A stretch of DNA of 64,000 nt, from NCBI RefSeq assembly GCF_025376885.1, contig NZ_JAHUBR010000001.1:310001-374000 (forward strand), in the 5' to 3' direction. Each line of letters starts with the position of its first letter. Position 1 is the first letter of the stretch. This document shows, piece by piece, positions 57,201-64,000 of the stretch. Position numbers and translations under genes: made by a program. The notes beneath the pieces were generated by a model that was not told the DNA's origin, did no database searches, and saw only the letters and a program-made list of their open reading frames with translations. Origin of the DNA: Pseudoruegeria sp. SHC-113. Lineage in GTDB: Bacteria > Pseudomonadota > Alphaproteobacteria > Rhodobacterales > Rhodobacteraceae.

Positions 57201-59692
57201 TTTACGCCGATCACGTCCCGTTCCGGCGGCAGGGCGACTTCGAGGCTGCGCTCCACGGGGCGGCCAGACCCCTCGGAAACACGCAGGGTGAAGCGGGCGG
57301 TGAGCAGATCGGATTCTGTCTCTAAATTGGGGAAATCGGCCTGAACTTGCGCAAATCCGGCGTCATCCGTCAGAGGCGTGTCCTCGATATAGCGCCGCGT
57401 TGTGCGGCCGGGCAGATCGTAAAGGCCGAAGACATAGCCCTCGTAGCCTTCAAGGCTGCGCTTCGGCGTGAGGGCGACGTCGCCTTCCACCGGAAGGCCG
57501 GCTGCGGGCGTGCCAAAAAGGTAGCGCGCGTTGATGTTGAGCAGGGCGGGAGCGTCCCTTCGCAGGGGGCTATCGGCGGCGGCAATGGTGAAATCGATGC
57601 GCTCGGGCAGGAAATCCTCCACCAGCACACGGGCGCGGGCCAGTGCGGGGGCGTCAACATCGGCATAAAGGCTCAGCTGCCACGTGCCGCGCGGGGCATC
57701 AGATGCCACGGGGAAGGCAAAGCTATGCCCGCCCGCCAGCGGATCGGAGGAAAGGCGGCGGCTGTATTCCACCCCGTCCGGGCGGGTCAGGATGGCGGTT
57801 GCGGGCAGGTCGGGCAGCGCTTGCGCGCGGGCGTCGCGCAGGAGAGCGGTGGCGTGAATCGTGTCCCCCGCCCGGTAGGCGCCTCGGTCGGTGGCAAGAA
57901 AGCCGTCGATCGGGCCCGGTGCGGTGCGGCCTTCCACGCCACGATCCGAGAGGTCAAACGCCGGTTCGGTGAGCGACAGAAAGTTCGCATCTTCCGGCCC
58001 GGATTGCACGAAGACCATCGCAGGTGCATTTGCCCCGGAGCCGCGAGTCAGGCCTGCGTTGAAATGGGCAATACCTGTCGAATCCGTCTCTATTTCGGCC
58101 AAAATCGCGTTGCCACGGCTCACAAGCTGTACCTTGGCACCTACCACCGGTGCTGCGGTTTGCAGGCTGCGAACAACCACGTGTAGCCCGTCCGTCCCGC
58201 CCATCGTGGCAAGCCCCAGGTCGCTGCGCACGAACCACTGCAGCGCAGGCTGGGCCTCGTAGGGATCCGCGCCGGGGATGCTGGCCTCCAGCGCGTAGAT
58301 CCCGGCAGGCTGGCCGGCGATTAACTCGCCCACCGGCAAACGCGTGGTGGTGGCGCGGTTGAGATCCATCCGCACCTCGCCCTGCCCCTCCCAGACGGGC
58401 GCGGCGATGCGGCTGGCGAACTCGCCCTGCCGGTAGGGGGCTAGCCCTTGAGCGAAGAAATCTTCCTGCACCGCGCGCAGCAGGTTGCGATCGCTCATGC
58501 GGAAGAGCTTCAGATCCACCACCGTTGCGTTGACCGTTTCCACCGGCAGCGTCGCGGGGCCATGCAGCGGCAGCACATAGGCACGGCCTGGAAAGCGAGC
58601 CGAGGGGCTGCGGTCCCGCACGTAGAGCGCGATGTCGACCGTTGCCGCGAGAGACTCGCCGCTTTCCGCCGGAAGCCCCTCGCGGAAGCGCAGCTGGTAG
58701 CGGGTGCCATGGCTCAGCCCGCCAACGCAGATGCGCCGGTCCTCAGCTTCGACGGTCAGCCCCGGTTCCGGGAGCACGACGAAGGACGTGTAATCCTGAC
58801 CCTTGGCGAGCGTTTCCGAGAATTCGGCACAAATACGGGGGGATTCAAGCTCGTTCTCTGCATCATGGGAGAGGATGCGGAAGCCATATTGGCCGATCGC
58901 GGCGTCAAGGCGCGCGGCTCCGTCGGCGGAAGGAGCTTCGGCCTGTGCCAGCCGCAAGGCGGGGATGGTGGCCTTGCCGCGCCCCGCTTCATCCAGCCCG
59001 CGTGCGATCAGCCGCAGGCTCGCGGCGGCGTCTTCTGCCGTTGCGGCCCGCAGGAAGGCGTTGACGGCAGCCGAAAGCGCGCTCTCGCGCATCCGGCGCA
59101 TGGCGGAGCGATCTTCGGGCGTGATTTTCAGCCCCAGCCTTGCATAGGCCTGCCAGAGCGCGCTGGTGTCGGCCACGGTGGCGGCGGAGCCATAGAAGCG
59201 CTGGGCGGAAACGAGATCGCCCTCGGCTTCCCGCTCGCGGGCGGCGCGCGCCAGATCTTCGGCTGGCCATTGGCCGGCAGGATGGCGTAATCCGAGGAAT
59301 TTTGCCTGTGTTAGAGCCTGTTCCAGGTCCTCGGGGCGCAGGAAATCCAACTGTGCCGCACGGGCTTCAGCGCGGCGGAGCGTGGCGCCCTCGGTGACCG
59401 CCACACGGCCAGAAATCGCGCCTGCATAGGCGGCGGGCGCGCCGGGGTTGGATTTGGGGAAGCAGCTGGCAGACCGGCTGTTGAAGGTGAGCGCCGTGCA
59501 GGAGGGATCGGCGAAACAAGCGGCCTGGCAGGACTCAAAAGTGGTGTCGAAATAGCTGCCGATGTCCCCGCCCGGCAGATCCACGTCACGTTCGGTAATC
59601 AGCCGCCGTTCGGGGATTGGCTGCGCCGCGATGGGGCCGGACAGGCCAGCGGCGAAAGCGATTGCAATGAGACCAGAAATCAACAGGCGCAT
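54248..59692 (-). CDS. Bacterial alpha-2-macroglobulin with PAN/Apple domain
   Basis: 1814 residues, the longest gene here. Signal peptide (MRLLISGLIAIAFAAGLSG) without a lipobox; a PAN/Apple-like cysteine-rich domain (about 50-95, with FESCQAACFADPSCTALTFN); then macroglobulin-like repeats. The bait region lies in the middle, and the thioester motif GCTEQ with Cys1369 precedes a terpenoid-cyclase-like domain. The thioester traps peptidases covalently. It is coupled to pbpC downstream. The PAN domain suggests a binding partner, protein or carbohydrate, in the envelope. The type is the YfhM-like large form. Confidence 0.95.
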   Translation of the reverse strand: MRLLISGLIAIAFAAGLSGPIAAQPIPERRLITERDVDLPGGDIGSYFDTTFESCQAACFADPSCTALTFNSRSASCFPKSNPGAPAAYAGAISGRVAVTEGATLRRAEARAAQLDFLRPEDLEQALTQAKFLGLRHPAGQWPAEDLARAAREREAEGDLVSAQRFYGSAATVADTSALWQAYARLGLKITPEDRSAMRRMRESALSAAVNAFLRAATAEDAAASLRLIARGLDEAGRGKATIPALRLAQAEAPSADGAARLDAAIGQYGFRILSHDAENELESPRICAEFSETLAKGQDYTSFVVLPEPGLTVEAEDRRICVGGLSHGTRYQLRFREGLPAESGESLAATVDIALYVRDRSPSARFPGRAYVLPLHGPATLPVETVNATVVDLKLFRMSDRNLLRAVQEDFFAQGLAPYRQGEFASRIAAPVWEGQGEVRMDLNRATTTRLPVGELIAGQPAGIYALEASIPGADPYEAQPALQWFVRSDLGLATMGGTDGLHVVVRSLQTAAPVVGAKVQLVSRGNAILAEIETDSTGIAHFNAGLTRGSGANAPAMVFVQSGPEDANFLSLTEPAFDLSDRGVEGRTAPGPIDGFLATDRGAYRAGDTIHATALLRDARAQALPDLPATAILTRPDGVEYSRRLSSDPLAGGHSFAFPVASDAPRGTWQLSLYADVDAPALARARVLVEDFLPERIDFTIAAADSPLRRDAPALLNINARYLFGTPAAGLPVEGDVALTPKRSLEGYEGYVFGLYDLPGRTTRRYIEDTPLTDDAGFAQVQADFPNLETESDLLTARFTLRVSEGSGRPVERSLEVALPPERDVIGVKPGFEDVAPENGEASFRVISVAPDGSQSPRALRWVLNRLETRYQWYQLYGDWEWEPVTTRSRVAEGQLETGVSASELAVPVEWGEYELVLETESGPYTATSHRFHAGWYAPADTSTTPDVLSIALDKPGYKIGETARLKITPRMAGEALITVLADRVIAMETAQLVEGENEITLPVTDDWGAGVYVNATLIAPAQSRNTPLPARQLGIAYAPVDPGKRALSAQFDTPQEVRPGGPIDVVLSLQGHEPSQPVYATISAVDLGILNITAHPSPDPAGHYFGQRKLGVDLRDLYGRLIDGASGAEGRLRSGGDAGNALRMQSPPPTEELLARFSGPLTADADGTFRMTLDLPPFNGTVRLDAVLWSGEGVGAATQDLLVRDPVVVTPSLPRFLAPGDATSLALELAHTSGPAGAVSVSVSAENLEIGPFVGDAIPLPEAGTARLDIPLTARAPGMTALSLAITLPSGEILRRDLQIEVLQNDPAISSRSRFTLDPGKTFVFDEEVFAGFRPASASATVSLGALARLDAPALLAGLAHYPYGCTEQITSQALPLLYLSDVARESGLPAPSVGGAAVDAAIARVLARQTAGGGFGLWRAESSDLWLDAYVSDFLSRAQSQGYTVPAVAWRAALDNLRNQVNYAADFDLGGEGLAYALHVLAREGAAAMSDLRYYADTKAGNFATPLALAQLGAALAQYGDQPRADRLFAIAQSRISGGDPEEASFLRPDFGSARRDSAALLALAVESGSEAVALPALLAAITPPDGLSLASTQELSWTLLAAHALHEAPDSAILVDGLPAEGPLVRFRAGGAKGETRFTNSGSEPVELTLTRFGVPDAPALAGGNGYAIERAYFTPEGDPLDIRQIQTGTRAVAVLTVHPFSGRAARLMVDDPLPAGLEIENPALLQSGEIGALDWISAVTEPEMAEFRSDRFLAAVDWEGDAPFTLAYTVRAVRPGSYHHPAAHVEDMYRPAYRAQTEASRIHVTGTR

Positions 59693-59754
59693 GACGGGCC
59701 CTCCCTAATGGTGAAAGGCTGTCACACGCCGCCTGTTATGGCAACGTCAAGCGG

Positions 59755-60552
59755 TCAGGAAGCGCGCTTGGTTTGGGCCGGTTCGGGGTAATCTCGCAGG
59801 AAGACGAGCCGCCCGTCGCTGCTCTCGCTCTGCGAGAGCCGGTAGCCGCCATAGGTGAAATCGCGCAGCCCTTCGGGCCGGGTGACGCGCTGGTCGATGA
59901 TGAAGCGCGCCATGGAGCCGCGCGCCTTCTTGGCGAAGAAGCTCACGATCTTGGCGCTGCCGTCCCGTTCCTCCAGAAAAACAGGCTCTATTACGGCAAT
60001 TTTCAGCGCATTTCGGTCCACCGCACCGAAGTATTCCTGCGAGGCGCAGTTCACAAGCGTCCCGGTGCCTGCCTCTTGCGCGGCTGCGTTCAGGGCCTCG
60101 GCGATCTTGCTGCCCCAGTACTCATAAAGCGACTTGCCGCGCTTCGTGGCCAGACGGCTGCCCATTTCCAGCCGGTAGGGCTGGATCAGGTCGAGCGGGC
60201 GCAACAGGCCATAGAGGCCGGAGAGGATGCGCAGGTGAGTTTGCGCGAAGGTGAAATCCTCCGCCGAGAGGCTCTGGGCATCGAGGCCGGTGTAGGTGTC
60301 GCCATTGAAGATGAGCGCCGCCTGTTTGGCTTTCTCAAGGCTCGACTCCGGCTCAAAAGCCGCAAAACGGCCCGCGTTGAGCCGGGCGAGGCTGTCGGAG
60401 AGTTTCATCAGCTTGCCAAGCTTCGCGGCCCCCAGCGCATCGGCGGCCTTTGCGAGTTCGCGGGCTTCGGCCTGAAAATCGGGCAGCGTGTGGGGCAGGC
60501 CTTGTGCGGGCGTTTCGTCGAGCTTCTTGGCGGGGGAGATAACGGTGAGCAT
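59755..60552 (-). CDS. yaaA: Peroxide stress protein YaaA (DUF328)
   Basis: 265 residues matching YaaA: MLTVISPAKKLDETPA at the start, MKLSDSLARLNAGRF, FNGDTYTGLDAQSLS, RILSGLYGLLRPLDLIQPYRLEMGS and VNCASQEYF. In E. coli it limits intracellular iron during hydrogen peroxide stress. The start at 60552 is clear because family conservation begins with the first residue. It follows recQ by 19 bases on the same strand and may share its transcript. Confidence 0.95.
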   Translation of the reverse strand: MLTVISPAKKLDETPAQGLPHTLPDFQAEARELAKAADALGAAKLGKLMKLSDSLARLNAGRFAAFEPESSLEKAKQAALIFNGDTYTGLDAQSLSAEDFTFAQTHLRILSGLYGLLRPLDLIQPYRLEMGSRLATKRGKSLYEYWGSKIAEALNAAAQEAGTGTLVNCASQEYFGAVDRNALKIAVIEPVFLEERDGSAKIVSFFAKKARGSMARFIIDQRVTRPEGLRDFTYGGYRLSQSESSDGRLVFLRDYPEPAQTKRAS

Positions 60553-60571
60553 CGGGGCTTTCGGCTTTCGG

Positions 60572-62611
60572 TCAGGCGTTTTGTAGCACGTCGTAGAAGG
60601 CAGGGGCGAAACGTTCGGCGCGCTTGCTGCCCAGGAGCCGCTCCAGCGTGCCCATGTCCGCGTCACGTAGGGCGGCGACCTTGGCGAGCAAGCCCGCCGG
60701 GCAGGACATCGGCTTGTCCATCCCGTCAGGGCCACGAGCCAGATCGGCCTGCACGCGCAGAAGCTGGTCATAGACCTCCCCCGCTGCTCGGCCTGAGAGC
60801 GCGCGGCGGGCGGGGTGATCATGGGCCGGGGCCTCGCCGGTGATCACCGAGAGGAAATCGTCGCCATATTTTTCCAGCTTGGTGGCCCCGACGCCAGTGA
60901 TGCGCGCCATGGCATCGCGGCTATCCGGGCGCTTCTCGGCCATCTCGATCAAGGTGCGATCGTTGAAAACCATATAGGCCGGGAAACCCGCCGCCTCGGC
61001 CAGCGCGCGGCGCTTGGCCTTGAGGGCCGACAGCAGCGGCGCATCTTCCTCGCTCACCAGCATCTTGACGGCAGGGCGGCTCTTGGCGGCTTTCACGCTG
61101 TCCTTGCGCAGGGTCAGGCTCGCTTCGCCGCGCAGGATGGGGCGGGCGGGTTCCGTCATCCGCAGCGCGCCGTGGCGTTCGGGATCGGGGCGCACCAGAT
61201 CCTGCGCCATCATCTGCCGGAAGATCGCCTGCCACTGGCTGCGGGTGAATTCCTTGCCGACGCCGAAAGTGGGCAGCGTGTCATGGCCGCGCTCGCGCAC
61301 CTTGGCGGTTTCATTGCCCAGCAGGATGTCTGTCAGGTGGCCGGTGCCGAAATACTCACCCGTGCGCAGGATCGCCGAAAGCGCCTTGCGCACCGCCTCG
61401 GTGGCATCAAACAACTCCGGCGGAGTTTCGCAGAGATCGCAGTTGCCACAGGCCACGCCGCTTTCGCCAAAATAGGCCAGAAGGCTCTCGCGACGGCATT
61501 TCTGCGCTTCCGCCAGCCCCAGAAGCGCGTTGAGGCGGGCGTGATCGGCGGCGCGGCGCTCGGGCGGGGCGAGGCCCTCGTCGATCTGGGCGCGGCGCAG
61601 GCGGATGTCATCCGCCCCGAAGAGCGTGAGCGTTTCTGCCGGTGCGCCATCGCGGCCCGCGCGGCCGATCTCCTGATAATAGGCTTCGATGGATTTGGGC
61701 AGATCCGCATGGGCGACCCAGCGGATGTCGGGCTTGTCGACCCCCATGCCGAAGGCCACCGTTGCCACGACGATTAGGCCGTCTTCCTGCTGGAATCGAG
61801 CCTCAACGGCGCGGCGAGCGTCGGGCTCCATGCCGCCGTGATAGTGGCAGGCCGGGTGGCCATCGTCTGCGAGGGCGCGGGCGAGGCTTTCCGTCTTGGC
61901 GCGGGTGGCGCAATAGACGATACCCGATTGGCCGCGGCGGGCCTCGGCGAAGGCGAGGATCTGGCGGCGGGGGTTGTCTTTCGCGGCGAAGGCGAGGTTC
62001 AGGTTGGGGCGGTCAAACCCGTGCAGGAAGGTTTCCGGCGCTTCGCCATCAAACAGCCGCGTGACGATCTCGGCGCGGGTCTCGGCGTCGGCGGTGGCGG
62101 TGAAGGCGGCAAGCGGCACGCCGAGCGCCCGGCGCAGCTCGCCGATGCGCAGGTAATCGGGGCGGAAATCATGGCCCCATTGGGAGACGCAATGCGCCTC
62201 GTCCACGGCGATCAGCGTGGTGCCGACACGGCGCAGCAAGGGCAGGGTTCCGCCGGACGCGAGCCGCTCGGGCGCCATGTACAGGAGCTTCAGCCGGCCT
62301 TCGTTCAGCGCCGCGAAAACGGCGTCCGTCTCTTCCTCGGTGTTGCCGGAGGTCAGCGCACCGGCCTCAACGCCAGCTTCGCGCAGGGCGCGCACCTGAT
62401 CGCGCATCAGGGCAATCAGGGGGGAAATGACGACCGTCACCCCCTCACGGGTGAGCGCCGGAAGCTGATAGCAGAGCGATTTGCCGCCGCCCGTGGGCAT
62501 GATCGCTAGCGTGTTGCGCCCGGCCACCACGGCATCCACGATTTCCTCCTGCCCCGGCCGGAAGGCGGGGAATCCGAAGACCGAGGAAAGAAGCGTGTCC
62601 GCTGCGGGCAT
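60572..62611 (-). CDS. recQ: ATP-dependent DNA helicase RecQ
   Basis: 679-residue 3'-5' DNA helicase for recombination and repair. Walker A in MPTGGGKSLCYQLPAL, DEAH in VDEAHCVSQWGHDFRPDY, the zinc cluster in CRRESLLAYFGESGVACGNCDLCE, a winged-helix RQC region and an HRDC domain (about 520-595, LKAKRRALAEAAGFPAYMVFNDRTL). Length is typical for alphaproteobacterial RecQ. A candidate operator dyad lies upstream at 62663-62683. Confidence 0.97.
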   Translation of the reverse strand: MPAADTLLSSVFGFPAFRPGQEEIVDAVVAGRNTLAIMPTGGGKSLCYQLPALTREGVTVVISPLIALMRDQVRALREAGVEAGALTSGNTEEETDAVFAALNEGRLKLLYMAPERLASGGTLPLLRRVGTTLIAVDEAHCVSQWGHDFRPDYLRIGELRRALGVPLAAFTATADAETRAEIVTRLFDGEAPETFLHGFDRPNLNLAFAAKDNPRRQILAFAEARRGQSGIVYCATRAKTESLARALADDGHPACHYHGGMEPDARRAVEARFQQEDGLIVVATVAFGMGVDKPDIRWVAHADLPKSIEAYYQEIGRAGRDGAPAETLTLFGADDIRLRRAQIDEGLAPPERRAADHARLNALLGLAEAQKCRRESLLAYFGESGVACGNCDLCETPPELFDATEAVRKALSAILRTGEYFGTGHLTDILLGNETAKVRERGHDTLPTFGVGKEFTRSQWQAIFRQMMAQDLVRPDPERHGALRMTEPARPILRGEASLTLRKDSVKAAKSRPAVKMLVSEEDAPLLSALKAKRRALAEAAGFPAYMVFNDRTLIEMAEKRPDSRDAMARITGVGATKLEKYGDDFLSVITGEAPAHDHPARRALSGRAAGEVYDQLLRVQADLARGPDGMDKPMSCPAGLLAKVAALRDADMGTLERLLGSKRAERFAPAFYDVLQNA

Positions 62612-62662
62612 GGCCTGTGAGGTGCTGGCGTTTTTCGTTAAATCTGCTCTACCCTCGAATCT

Positions 62663-62683
62663 TTCACACTAAAGAAGTGTGAA
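62663..62683. promoter_or_regulatory. Inverted repeat upstream of recQ
   Basis: TTCACACT (62663-62670) and AGTGTGAA (62676-62683) flank AAAGA. It lies 52 bases from the recQ start and just after the yggT stop, in a short AT-rich stretch. It lacks the GAAC-N7-GTTC form of alphaproteobacterial LexA boxes. It may be an operator or, less likely, the yggT terminator. Confidence 0.4.
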
Positions 62684-62694
62684 CAAGAGCCAGC

Positions 62695-62982
62695 TCAGAA
62701 GAAGAGCGCCGCGTTATTGGCCAGAATGATGCGCAGGGCGTAGAGGCCGAGAAGCGCGATCAGCGGGGCGAGATCCAGCCCGCCGGTATCCGGCAGGAAC
62801 TGGCGGATGCGCCCATAAACCGGCTCCAGCAGGCGGTTCAGCCCGTACCAGATCTGCGAAACCAGCGGCTGGCGCAGGTTCAGAACCTGGAAATTGATCA
62901 GCCAGCTCATGATGATATGAGCGATCATGATGAACCATGCCACGTCGATCAGCAGCATCAGGATCTGGAAAAGCGAGGTCAT
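62695..62982 (-). CDS. YggT family membrane protein
   Basis: 95 residues with two main hydrophobic segments (about 5-28 and 65-90) and the family stretch NFQVLNLRQPLVSQIWYGLNRLLEPVYGRIRQFLP. Family members are small inner-membrane proteins; some relate to osmotic shock resistance and chloroplast division, but the activity is not established. The start at 62982 opens on the first membrane span. It lies upstream of recQ on the same strand. Confidence 0.9.
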   Translation of the reverse strand: MTSLFQILMLLIDVAWFIMIAHIIMSWLINFQVLNLRQPLVSQIWYGLNRLLEPVYGRIRQFLPDTGGLDLAPLIALLGLYALRIILANNAALFF

Positions 62983-63139
62983 GGAGTCTTCCTTCGTCGT
63001 CTCGGGCTCCAAACACCTAAGGCCCCCTTGAGCGCAAGGCAAGAAGCTGCCGCGACGTTTCCCTTGTGCACCGCTTTCCGTGGCGAAAGGGTGCGGGCAA
63101 ATGGCCTCATCCCCGAGCCAAACCTTACCGGAGCCGCGC

Positions 63140-63676
63140 ATGTACCCCGTCATTCGCATGATGAAGGAAATCCTCATCGCCCGCCGTCGCCCGCCGATGG
63201 GCATTCTCGAAGTCAACGAGACGCAGCACATCTGTTGGCCGTGGGACATCGACATCTTCATGGAGCTCAACAACGGCCGCACGCTGACGCTTTATGATCT
63301 CGGCCGTATCCCGATGGCGATCCGCATGGGGTTCGACAAGGCTCTGAAGCATGAGAAATGGGGCCTGACCATCGCCGGCTCCTCCGTGCGCTACCGCCGC
63401 CGCATCCGCATGTTCCAGCGGTTCACGATGAAAACCCGCGTGATCGGCTGGGATGCCCGCTTCATCTACATTGACCAATCCATGTGGCGTAACGGGGAAT
63501 GCACCAGCCAGGCCCTGCTGCGCTCGGCCATCACCGATCGAAACGGCATTGTCGCACCGCAAAAATTTTGCGCCGTGGTTGGAGCGGATCCGGAGAGCCC
63601 ACAACTGCCGGGCTGGGTTTCGGCATGGATTGCGGCTGAAGATACAAGGGTTTGGCCGCCTGTCCTGCCGGGCTGA
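63140..63676 (+). CDS. Thioesterase-like (hotdog-fold) protein
   Basis: 178 residues of the acyl-CoA thioesterase/4HBT-like hotdog family, recognised by WPWDIDIFMELNNGRTLTLYDLGRIPMAIRMGF and SSVRYRRRIRMFQRFTMKTRVIGWD. These resemble the roseobacter group often annotated as acyl-CoA thioesterases; the acyl substrate is unknown. The ATG at 63140 follows CGGAG; an earlier in-frame start at 63080 adds 20 unlikely residues. It is divergent from yggT, with 157 bases between. Confidence 0.85.
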   Translation: MYPVIRMMKEILIARRRPPMGILEVNETQHICWPWDIDIFMELNNGRTLTLYDLGRIPMAIRMGFDKALKHEKWGLTIAGSSVRYRRRIRMFQRFTMKTRVIGWDARFIYIDQSMWRNGECTSQALLRSAITDRNGIVAPQKFCAVVGADPESPQLPGWVSAWIAAEDTRVWPPVLPG

Positions 63677-63824
63677 CAAGAGCCTAATTCAGCCGGACTC
63701 TCCCTTAAGGCGAGCAGATCAGCCCTTGCCCGATCCGAACGAATGGGTTTAGCTCACTTTGGGCAAGCGGCCTCTCTTGGCTGTGCATTGGCAGGATCCG
63801 AAAAGGACCGATCAGGGGACGGCG

Positions 63825-64000
63825 ATGACGGAAAACGTGGCGAAACGCCGGGTTTGGGGATGGATGATGTTCGACTGGGCCAGCCAGCCGTACGCCACCC
63901 TGCTGCTGACCTTCATCTTCGGCCCTTATTTCGCGGAAGTCGTGACCCAATCCCTGATGGACGGCGGGCTGGAGCGCCCGGCGGCCGCTGCGCAGGCGCA
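63825..64000 (+). CDS. MFS transporter of UMF1 type, N-terminal part (partial)
   Basis: The first 58 residues are present before the right edge. The frame is preceded by CAGGGGAC as ribosome-binding site and opens MTENVAKRRVWGWMMFDWAS. The segment WMMFDWASQPYATLLLTFIFG is the start of the UMF1/Atg22-like major facilitator family, inner-membrane transporters whose substrates are mostly unknown. The sequence stops inside the loop after the first membrane span. Confidence 0.8.
   Translation, partial: MTENVAKRRVWGWMMFDWASQPYATLLLTFIFGPYFAEVVTQSLMDGGLERPAAAAQA

Noticed and set aside
62663-62683. LexA (SOS) box upstream of recQ
   Set aside because: The dyad there does not match GAAC-N7-GTTC, so SOS control cannot be claimed.

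Overview
This window is high-GC chromosomal DNA from an alphaproteobacterium, almost certainly a member of the Rhodobacterales (Roseobacter group). The evidence is the gene families (GlpPQ-type glycerol ABC permeases with DUF2160, IalB, DUF2794, choice-of-anchor-L/Hint proteins, Rhizobium-type asparaginase), the succinylase lysine pathway, and intergenic hairpin repeats of a type common in that group. No tRNA, rRNA, CRISPR array, transposase or phage gene was seen. Both edges cut genes: a permease on the left and an MFS transporter on the right.

Layout. 1-1214: end of a glycerol ABC transporter operon, without the expected substrate-binding gene. 1215-4730: a BlaI-like repressor, an M56 membrane peptidase and an exported DUF1254/DUF1214 protein, which look like an inserted cassette. 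4782-9512: transaldolase, a nucleotide-sugar epimerase, and a SulP transporter paired with a universal stress protein. 9630-17656: DEAD-box helicase, asd, carbonic anhydrase, M17 aminopeptidase coupled to an NlpC/P60 hydrolase, small hypothetical genes and a likely small RNA (about 17150-17248). 17653-28813: rppH, ctpA, an envC-like gene and gpmI, then a lytic transglycosylase, RNase R and a dapE operon.

29124-35027 is the most unusual region. It holds three Hint-domain proteins and a prokaryotic glutamate-receptor-like channel, set between dapE and dapD. A fourth Hint protein lies at 40719-41735. Two of the four keep the predicted autocatalytic Cys and His; the other two carry Ser and Gln at the same two places.

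35024-52124 holds dapD, a LOG-like protein, an oxidase/PLP-enzyme pair, rlmN, IalB, asparaginase, a TSUP permease, serB diverging from serC-serA (with a probable serC leader RNA), a phosphatase, an HdeD-like protein and the kbl-tdh threonine degradation pair. 52215-60552 holds pbpC coupled to a bacterial alpha-2-macroglobulin, plus yaaA. The window ends with recQ, yggT, a thioesterase-like gene and the start of an MFS transporter.

The genes are mostly housekeeping: serine, lysine and threonine metabolism, cell-wall remodelling and RNA turnover. Accessory content is concentrated in the BlaI/M56 cassette and the Hint/receptor cluster.
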